This document shows, piece by piece, positions 58,678 through 64,000 of a stretch of DNA of 64,000 nt (within the stretch, counting starts at the first letter, position 1; each line of letters opens with the position of its first letter). The position numbers and the translations under genes were made by a program. The stretch is from positions 1 to 64,000 of the forward strand of contig NZ_JAGSCS010000015.1 in NCBI RefSeq assembly GCF_018128025.1, in the 5' to 3' direction. Below the pieces are notes generated by a model that was given only the letters and a program-made list of their open reading frames with translations, had not been told where the DNA came from and ran no database searches. This stretch comes from Proteiniclasticum sediminis. GTDB taxonomy: Bacteria; Bacillota; Clostridia; Clostridiales; Clostridiaceae.

Positions 58678-59928
58678 GTGACTAACCTCTGGACCCGAGA
58701 CTTTAAAATTATCACCATTGGAACCATCATTTCCATGCTGGGCAATGCTGTGGCCGGTTTCGCCATCGGTCTTCTCGTCCTGGACTATACGGGCTCCACC
58801 CTCCTCTACGCCCTCTTCATGGTGGTCTACAACCTGCCCAAAATTGTGGCTCCGCTCTTTGCCGGCCCCTACATGGACCGGTTTTCGCGAAAAAAGGTCA
58901 TCTACACCATGGACTTCATCTCCTCCGCCCTCTATACCTTTATCTTTTTCCTCCTCTATAACCACTGGTGGAATTTTCCCTTCTTCCTGGGGCTGGTCCT
59001 CATCATCGGCACCATCGACGGGGTCTACGCCGTGGCCTATGAGAGCCTTTATCCCAATCTGGTGTCCAAGGGCAACTTTTCCAAAGCTTATTCCATCTCC
59101 AGCATGATTTATCCTTTAGCCGCCTTCATGGTGCCCGTGGCCTCCTTTATCTACAACAGCACCGGATCCGCGGCCCCGCTCTTTGCCTTCAACGCCGTGA
59201 CCTTCCTCCTGGCGGCCATCTTCGAAACCCAGATCGGCTACGTGGAAACCCACCTGGACAACGGCACCGGCGAAAAATTCACCAGGGACCGCTATATTGC
59301 AGACTTCAAGGAAGGCCTCCAATACATGGCCAAGGAGAAGGGCCTCCTCATCATCACCACCTACTTCTGCATCACCACCTTCGCCTCCGGCGGTGCCCAG
59401 ACGGTAATGCTCCCCTTCTTTAAAAACAATCCGGAGCTCTTCGCCTTCGTTCCCCTGGATGTGGTGACGCTCTATACGATCATCAGCTTCTTTGGGGTCT
59501 TTGGCCGTCTCATGGGCGGGCTCATCCACTACAAGTTCCGCTATCCCGTGGGAAAAAAGTTCATCATCGCCCTGACGGTATATACCACCATCACCCTCCT
59601 GGAAGCCTTCCAGCTGTACTTCCCCCTTCCCCTCATGGTGCTTAGCTTCTTCATCATCGGCATCATGGGCGTCACGTCCTTCAACATCCGCATCTCCGCC
59701 ACCCAGTCCTATGTGCCCGATGAGAAGCGGGGACGCTTCAACGGCTCCTTCCAGATGATCTGCGCCGCCGGCGGCATCGTGGGTCAGCTCCTGTCTGGAG
59801 TCCTGGGTGAGGTCATGCCTGAGCGCCAGATCATCATGATCTTCATGGCTCTTAATCTTCTCGCCATCATCTTCATCATGTATCCCGGCAGGGAACATGT
59901 TAAAAGGATCTATAACCGAAGGGTTTAA
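58678..59928 (+). CDS. MFS transporter (second)
   Basis: The 416-residue major facilitator has about 12 helices. Near the N-terminus MLGNAVAGFAIGLLVLDYTGS forms helix 1, and the signature loop GPYMDRFSRKKVIYTMDF (63-80) holds D-R-x-x-R/K. It differs from the MFS protein at 32239 and has an extended EGLQYMAKEKG loop. The start is GTG with GGGGG seven bases upstream. Its last codons fold into a terminator shared with the converging small gene. Substrate unknown. Confidence 0.9.
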   Translation: MTNLWTRDFKIITIGTIISMLGNAVAGFAIGLLVLDYTGSTLLYALFMVVYNLPKIVAPLFAGPYMDRFSRKKVIYTMDFISSALYTFIFFLLYNHWWNFPFFLGLVLIIGTIDGVYAVAYESLYPNLVSKGNFSKAYSISSMIYPLAAFMVPVASFIYNSTGSAAPLFAFNAVTFLLAAIFETQIGYVETHLDNGTGEKFTRDRYIADFKEGLQYMAKEKGLLIITTYFCITTFASGGAQTVMLPFFKNNPELFAFVPLDVVTLYTIISFFGVFGRLMGGLIHYKFRYPVGKKFIIALTVYTTITLLEAFQLYFPLPLMVLSFFIIGIMGVTSFNIRISATQSYVPDEKRGRFNGSFQMICAAGGIVGQLLSGVLGEVMPERQIIMIFMALNLLAIIFIMYPGREHVKRIYNRRV

Positions 59929-59948
59929 CCCTCGGTTACAGATCCTTT
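59903..59948. terminator. Bidirectional terminator containing both stop codons
   Basis: AAAGGATCTATAACCGA pairs with TCGGTTACAGATCCTTT (one mismatch); the loop TTTAA carries the TAA of the MFS gene (59926-59928) and the reverse-strand TAA of the small gene (59925-59927). Confidence 0.85.
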
Positions 59949-60164
59949 CTTTTCGCGGATTTGGGCTTCAAACCGGAGGATCAGCTCCTCCAGGGTTTTG
60001 ATGTCCCCGGACAGTTCCCGGGAATTGACCACGGGCATCCCGTCATGATCCACTTCCCCCAGGTTCTCGATGTCGATCATGGCCTGGTAAAGCTCCTCCT
60101 GCTGATCTTTGGCCATGCGCAGATACTTCAGTATTTGCTCCATGTCCTTTAGGCTCAGTTCCAT
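59925..60164 (-). CDS. Hypothetical small acidic protein (79 aa)
   Basis: The 79-residue cytoplasmic protein is almost entirely helical (MELSLKDMEQILKYLRMAKD, then a loop GEVDHDGMPVVNSR, then ELSGDIKTLEELILRFEAQI). It looks like a two-helix hairpin. AAAGGAGG lies upstream. No family is recognised. It overlaps the 3' end of the MFS gene by four bases, tail to tail. Confidence 0.7.
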   Translation of the reverse strand: MELSLKDMEQILKYLRMAKDQQEELYQAMIDIENLGEVDHDGMPVVNSRELSGDIKTLEELILRFEAQIREKKGSVTEG

Positions 60165-60362
60165 GGTGCACCTCCTTTTTCTTCATTTTTCCCATGATAC
60201 CCCCAATTCATCCATTTGTAAATTACCTAGAGCAGGTGGCTTTCCCGCTTATATTTTCCTTTTTTTAAGGAATACAGGTATAATAGGAGATGGAATAATT
60301 ATTTTAAAAATACCCGATCAAGAAGGAGGAAACCCGATTTAAGCCTATCGGGAGAAACGTCT

Positions 60363-61253
60363 ATGCGAAATTATACGATACTGACCGATTCCGCCGCTGA
60401 TCTGCCCTTTGAAGTGCTGCAGGAAAACCAGGTGGGGGTCATCGGCCTCGTGGTGAACTTTCAGAACAAGGAATACATCGAAGACAACTGGAAATCCCTG
60501 AGCCCTGGGGAGTACTACGCCGCCCTGATCCAGGGGGAAATGCCCACCACTTCCCAGATCACCCCGGCCCGGTTCATGGAGTTCTTCAAGCCCTATCTGG
60601 ACAAGGGCGACGATATCCTCTATATCGGATTCTCCTCCACCTTAAGCGGCACCTTCGGTTCCGCCAATGTGGCCCGCACCATGCTTCTCGAGGAGTACCC
60701 CGAGCGAAGAATCGAGCTGGTGGATTCCCTTTGCGCCTCCTGCGGCCTGGGTCTTCTGGTCCTGGATGCGGCAGCAAAAAAAGCCGCAGGCATGGAACTG
60801 GATGATCTCATCCGCCACGTGGAAGATCGCAAGCATCATGTGAACCACATCTTCACCGTGGATGACCTGAACCATCTGAAGCGGGGCGGACGTCTCTCCG
60901 GCTTCTCCGCCACCATGGGCACCATGCTGAACATCAAGCCCATCCTCTACATGAGCGGAGAGGGCAAGCTCCTCAATATCGACAAGGTCAAGGGAAGGAA
61001 AAAATCCCTCCATGCCCTGGTGGATTACCTGGAAAAAGGCGTGACGGATCCGAAGAACACCGAAGTGATCATCGCCCACGGCCACTGCCCCGAGGATGTG
61101 GAAATCCTCCGCTCGCTCATCACCGAAAAAGGCCTGGCCACCAAAGTAACCCCGGTCACCATGGGGATCACCATCAGCGCCCACACCGGCGCCAACGTCA
61201 TCAACATGGTCTTCTTCGGCAAGAAACGGGAAGAAACCATCCAGAAGAATTAG
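60363..61253 (+). CDS. DegV family fatty-acid-binding protein
   Basis: The 296-residue DegV protein (FakB-like) binds a fatty acid and, in the FakA/FakB system, presents it for phosphorylation. N-terminal YTILTDSAADLPFEVL, PTTSQITPARFMEFF (about 61-75), YIGFSSTLSGTFGSA (fatty-acid carboxyl loop) and HTGANVINMVFFGKKR at the C-terminus are typical. No fakA lies nearby. GGGAG precedes the ATG; GGTATAAT at 60280-60287 is a likely -10 region. Confidence 0.94.
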   Translation: MRNYTILTDSAADLPFEVLQENQVGVIGLVVNFQNKEYIEDNWKSLSPGEYYAALIQGEMPTTSQITPARFMEFFKPYLDKGDDILYIGFSSTLSGTFGSANVARTMLLEEYPERRIELVDSLCASCGLGLLVLDAAAKKAAGMELDDLIRHVEDRKHHVNHIFTVDDLNHLKRGGRLSGFSATMGTMLNIKPILYMSGEGKLLNIDKVKGRKKSLHALVDYLEKGVTDPKNTEVIIAHGHCPEDVEILRSLITEKGLATKVTPVTMGITISAHTGANVINMVFFGKKREETIQKN

Positions 61254-61258
61254 CAAGA

Positions 61259-61300
61259 ACAAAACATCCCGATGAGCCCTGGGCTCTTCGGGATGTTTTA
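61259..61300. terminator. Bidirectional terminator, DegV / pepT
   Basis: AAAACATCCCGA pairs with TCGGGATGTTTT, with inner stem GAGCCC/GGGCTC; A-rich left and T-rich right flanks. Confidence 0.88.
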
Positions 61301-61311
61301 CTCTTTGGATG

Positions 61312-62526
61312 TTATTTCGCGTAAAGCTCCACCAGATTAAGGATCACCTGAACGGCTTTCTCCATGGCCTGGATGGAAATAAACTCATAGCGGCCGTGGT
61401 AATTTTCGCCTCCGGTGAAGATGTTGGGGCAGGGCAGACCCATGTAGGACAGCTGCGCACCGTCGGTGCCGCCGCGGATGGGCTTCACAATGGGGGTGAC
61501 CCCCGCCTTTTCCATGGCCAGGCGGGCATTGTCCACCAGATCCATATGGGGCTCGATCATGGCTTTCATGTTGCGGTACTGATCCCGAAGCTCCAGGGTG
61601 ACGGTGCCGGCGCCATACTTTTCGTTGAGGCGCTGGGTAACCTCCACCATCTTGTCCTTTCTTCCCTGGAAGGTGTCTTCAAAGAAGTCCCGGATGATGT
61701 AGTCGAGAACCGTCTCTTCCACTTCGCCCTGGATGCTGTTCAGATGGAAGAAGCCCTCATACTTTTCCGTATGCTCCGGGGTGTCCAGGGGATCAAACTG
61801 GGCCGCAAAATCCATGGCGATGAAGAGGGAATTCACCATCTTGTCCTTGGCCGTGCCCGGATGGACATTGCGTCCCTTAATTCTCACCTTGGCGGCGGCA
61901 GCGTTGAAATTTTCATACTCCAGCTCCCCTTCCGGTCCGCCGTCCAGGGTGTAGGCGATGTCCGCGCCAAAAGCCGCCACATCGAACTTGTGGGGGCCTC
62001 GGCCCACCTCCTCGTCGGGGGTGAAGGCCACAAGAATCTCCCCATGGGGAATCGTGGGATCTGCCGTGAGCACGTCCAGTGCTGCCATAATTTCGGCGAT
62101 GCCGGCCTTGTCATCGGCGCCCAAAAGGGTGGTGCCGTCGGTGACCACCAGGTCCTGGCCCACATAGGTGGCTAGCGCTGGAAAGTCGGACACCTTCAGC
62201 ACAATGCCCTGCTCTTCGTGGAGCACGATGTCTCCGCCGGTGTAGTTCACCACCCGGGGCTTCACATTCTTTCCGCTCATATCCGGTGAAGTATCCAAAT
62301 GGGCAAGGAAGCCCAGCTTCTTTCCAGGGTTGTCCGTGTTGGCAGGCAGTCTTCCGAAGAGATAGCCGTTTTCATCCAGGCTCGCCTGAAGCCCCAAGGC
62401 TTCCAGCTCCCCCTTCAGGCGCTCGGCCAGCTCCCGCTGTCCCGGGGTGGTGGGAGTGGTGGTGCTGTTTTCGTCGGAGGTGGTCTCCACCTGCACATAG
62501 GTTAAAAATCTGTCCAATACGGTCAT
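61312..62526 (-). CDS. pepT: Peptidase T (tripeptide aminopeptidase)
   Basis: It removes N-terminal residues from tripeptides in the cytoplasm and belongs to zinc family M20B. The 404 residues hold HLDTSPD (76-82, first zinc His and Asp), LLGADDKAGIAEIMAAL (bridging Asp), TPDEEVGRGPHKFD (catalytic and zinc Glu) and a C-terminal IRGGTDGAQLSYMGLPCPN. AAGGAGG precedes the start. It lies 48 bases after yhaM. In an amino-acid fermenter it would supply free amino acids such as arginine and ornithine precursors. Confidence 0.97.
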   Translation of the reverse strand: MTVLDRFLTYVQVETTSDENSTTTPTTPGQRELAERLKGELEALGLQASLDENGYLFGRLPANTDNPGKKLGFLAHLDTSPDMSGKNVKPRVVNYTGGDIVLHEEQGIVLKVSDFPALATYVGQDLVVTDGTTLLGADDKAGIAEIMAALDVLTADPTIPHGEILVAFTPDEEVGRGPHKFDVAAFGADIAYTLDGGPEGELEYENFNAAAAKVRIKGRNVHPGTAKDKMVNSLFIAMDFAAQFDPLDTPEHTEKYEGFFHLNSIQGEVEETVLDYIIRDFFEDTFQGRKDKMVEVTQRLNEKYGAGTVTLELRDQYRNMKAMIEPHMDLVDNARLAMEKAGVTPIVKPIRGGTDGAQLSYMGLPCPNIFTGGENYHGRYEFISIQAMEKAVQVILNLVELYAK

Positions 62527-62574
62527 GTTTGTCCTCCTTATTTTTCCTTCATCTCCAAAAGACGAGGGGTTGGC

Positions 62575-63543
62575 TTACTTGGTGTCCAGGTCCGGGCGGT
62601 AGATCCGGCGTCGGTCCAGGGAGAAGATGTAGTCGGAGAAGGTCCCCGGCTCCAAATCCCGGACGGCGCTGGTGAAATCAAAGACCCGGGCGTCGATCAT
62701 GTCGATGTGGTGGAGAAGCTCCGCCTCCAGGAACATGGGCTTCACGGGGCTTCCGTATTCGGGCTCGTAGTGGTGGGAAAGGATCATATGCTCCAGAAGA
62801 AGTCGCTTTTCCTGGGACAGGCCCTTTTCTGCCGCCACCCGCTCCACATTCTTCACCCCCAGGGTGATGTGGCCCAGGAGGGTGCCTTCCACGGTGTATT
62901 CCTTCACGATGCCTAGCTCCGAGGAATCCATCTCATTGATCTTTTCCAGGTCATGGAGAATGATCCCGGCAAAGAGAAGATCCCGGTTCACCGCAGGATA
63001 CACCGCTGCGATGGCTTCGCCCAGCTTCAGCATGGTGAGCACATGGTAAAGAAGCCCGGACCGGATGGAATGATGATTCCGTTTGGCGGCGGGGTAATAC
63101 ATGAGCTTTTCCTGCTTCTCCTCCAGAATGGCCAGAACCACACGAGCGATCTCCTGGTCCTTCATGGCGCGGACATAGTTCGTAATTTCCCCATACATCA
63201 CCGTATCTTCCATGGGGGCGGATTCCACAAAATCCGCAGGATTCACGGCATCGGCCTCGGTGACGAGGCGGATTCGTTCCACCTTGAACTGGGTATTGTT
63301 CATGTAGCTGGTCACGGTCCCCCGGACCTTGACCATTTCGCTTTCGTGGAAGAGGTCCTCCTGTTCCTTGGACACTTCCCAGAGCTTGGCGGAAATTTCC
63401 CCGGTCTTGTCGCCGAAGATAAAGTCCAGATATTTCTTGTCTTTGGAATTCGTGGTCTTCAGGTCCACCCGCTTAATGATGAAGTAGCAGTCTACGCGAT
63501 CGCCCACTTCCAGGTTGGCTATTTTTTTGCTTTGCAGCTCCAT
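62575..63543 (-). CDS. yhaM: 3'-5' exoribonuclease YhaM
   Basis: The 322-residue RNase has an N-terminal OB fold (VDCYFIIKRVDLKTTNSKDK, about 18-37, through ERIRLV) for nucleic-acid binding. A C-terminal HD domain follows, with metal ligands in HHSIRSGLLYHVLTM, ILHDLEKI (the HD pair) and ILSHHYEPEYGSPV. Length and order agree with Bacillus YhaM. AAGGAG precedes the start. It is divergent from the CCA-adding enzyme, so RNA decay and tRNA repair genes sit back to back. Confidence 0.95.
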   Translation of the reverse strand: MELQSKKIANLEVGDRVDCYFIIKRVDLKTTNSKDKKYLDFIFGDKTGEISAKLWEVSKEQEDLFHESEMVKVRGTVTSYMNNTQFKVERIRLVTEADAVNPADFVESAPMEDTVMYGEITNYVRAMKDQEIARVVLAILEEKQEKLMYYPAAKRNHHSIRSGLLYHVLTMLKLGEAIAAVYPAVNRDLLFAGIILHDLEKINEMDSSELGIVKEYTVEGTLLGHITLGVKNVERVAAEKGLSQEKRLLLEHMILSHHYEPEYGSPVKPMFLEAELLHHIDMIDARVFDFTSAVRDLEPGTFSDYIFSLDRRRIYRPDLDTK

Positions 63544-63653
63544 AAATTTCTCCTTGTGTGTAAATTGGTATATAATATAGTATACCTCAACATCGAAATG
63601 ATGACGAATTATTCTTGTCTTTCGCGTATTTTAGACCGAAGGGAGGGAGCCCC

Positions 63654-64000
63654 ATGGAAATCAGCCTGCCCAAGGGCGTGCGCCAGATCATCCGGGAACT
63701 GAATGAACATGGCTATGAAGCCTATGTGGTGGGCGGCTCCATTCGGGACGCCCTCATTGGCCTGACCCCCAAGGACTATGACATCACCACCTCTGCCACG
63801 CCGGAGGAGGTCATGGGGATCTTCCGAAAGACGGTGCCCACGGGAATCAAACACGGCACCATCCAGGTGATCACCGCCGACGGCATGTATGATGTGACCA
63901 CTTACCGCTCCGAAGGCGATTATGTCCAGTTCCGTTACCCCACCAACGTCATCTTCATCGACGACCTGGTGGAGGATCTTCGGCGCCGGGACATCACCAT
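63654..64000 (+). CDS. cca: CCA-adding tRNA nucleotidyltransferase (partial)
   Basis: The first 115 residues are present and the gene runs off the window. It adds or repairs the 3' CCA of tRNAs. EAYVVGGSIRDALIGLTPKDYDITTSA (about 22-48) contains the GG-S/R motif and the catalytic DxD (Asp42 and Asp44 by count), followed by RKTVPTGIKHGTI and the RRRDIT motif. The start ATG has GGGAGG upstream. Confidence 0.95.
   Translation, partial: MEISLPKGVRQIIRELNEHGYEAYVVGGSIRDALIGLTPKDYDITTSATPEEVMGIFRKTVPTGIKHGTIQVITADGMYDVTTYRSEGDYVQFRYPTNVIFIDDLVEDLRRRDIT

Overview
The window looks like the chromosome of an anaerobic, amino-acid-fermenting Clostridia-type Firmicute of moderately high G+C. The evidence is a complete oxidative ornithine-degradation operon, a Bacillus/Clostridium-type large SRP RNA, strong GGAGG ribosome-binding sites, consensus sigma-A promoters, a FruR-FruK-FruA fructose operon, the exoribonuclease YhaM and several Firmicute lipoproteins. 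Species cannot be told from the sequence alone.

Layout. 0-0.5 kb: end of an ISLre2-like insertion sequence. 0.8-8.4 kb: a lipoprotein, the dnaX-ybaB-recR replication/repair cluster, a Na/phosphate cotransporter, an IclR-type helix-turn-helix fragment, a DUF7000-like protein, and tRNA-Ser(GGA) abutting the SRP RNA. 8.6-11.2 kb: an LPxTG-type surface protein with five InlB-like repeats. 11.2-14.5 kb: serC-serA-DUF1015. 14.7-22.6 kb: ord-ortA-ortB-oraS-oraE-mutL-like-orr. This operon racemises L-ornithine to the D form, moves an amino group by B12/PLP radical chemistry, oxidises 2,4-diaminopentanoate to 2-amino-4-oxopentanoate and cleaves that with CoA. 23-28.5 kb: DedA, a lipoprotein, lgt, tRNA-Arg(CCT) and an AT-rich segment with an orphan lipoprotein and a small ribbon-helix-helix (RHH) protein. 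28.7-34.9 kb: exonuclease, DacF-like carboxypeptidase, ATP-grasp D-aspartate-ligase-like enzyme, MFS transporter, nitronate monooxygenase/FabK-like enzyme and a second small RHH protein. 35.3-41.3 kb: fructose PTS operon and a polar amino-acid ABC importer. 41.9-49.7 kb: mostly small membrane proteins and housekeeping enzymes (DUF2752, DUF4234, YjbR, DedA, UPF0178, Gfo/Idh, a probable NlpC/P60 pseudoenzyme, a guanylate kinase, a CorC/HlyC transporter). 49.8-53.5 kb: tadA-psd-patatin-threonine aldolase-tRNA-Arg(ACG). 53.9-57.0 kb: a two-gene betaine-type ABC importer with foreign-looking codon use. 57.5-64 kb: epimerase, MFS, a small protein, DegV, PepT, YhaM and the start of the CCA-adding enzyme.

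Most genes are ordinary. The best leads are: (1) two paralogous RHH mini-proteins, 6 kb apart, whose promoters share an identical 12-base palindromic element; (2) DUF1015 fixed next to serC-serA with no serB visible; (3) an SRP RNA that begins immediately after a tRNA CCA end; (4) an NlpC/P60 domain whose catalytic Cys is Ala; (5) the betaine importer with AGG-dominated arginine codons next to a tRNA gene. I do not see a CRISPR array, a phage or an obviously new defence system.
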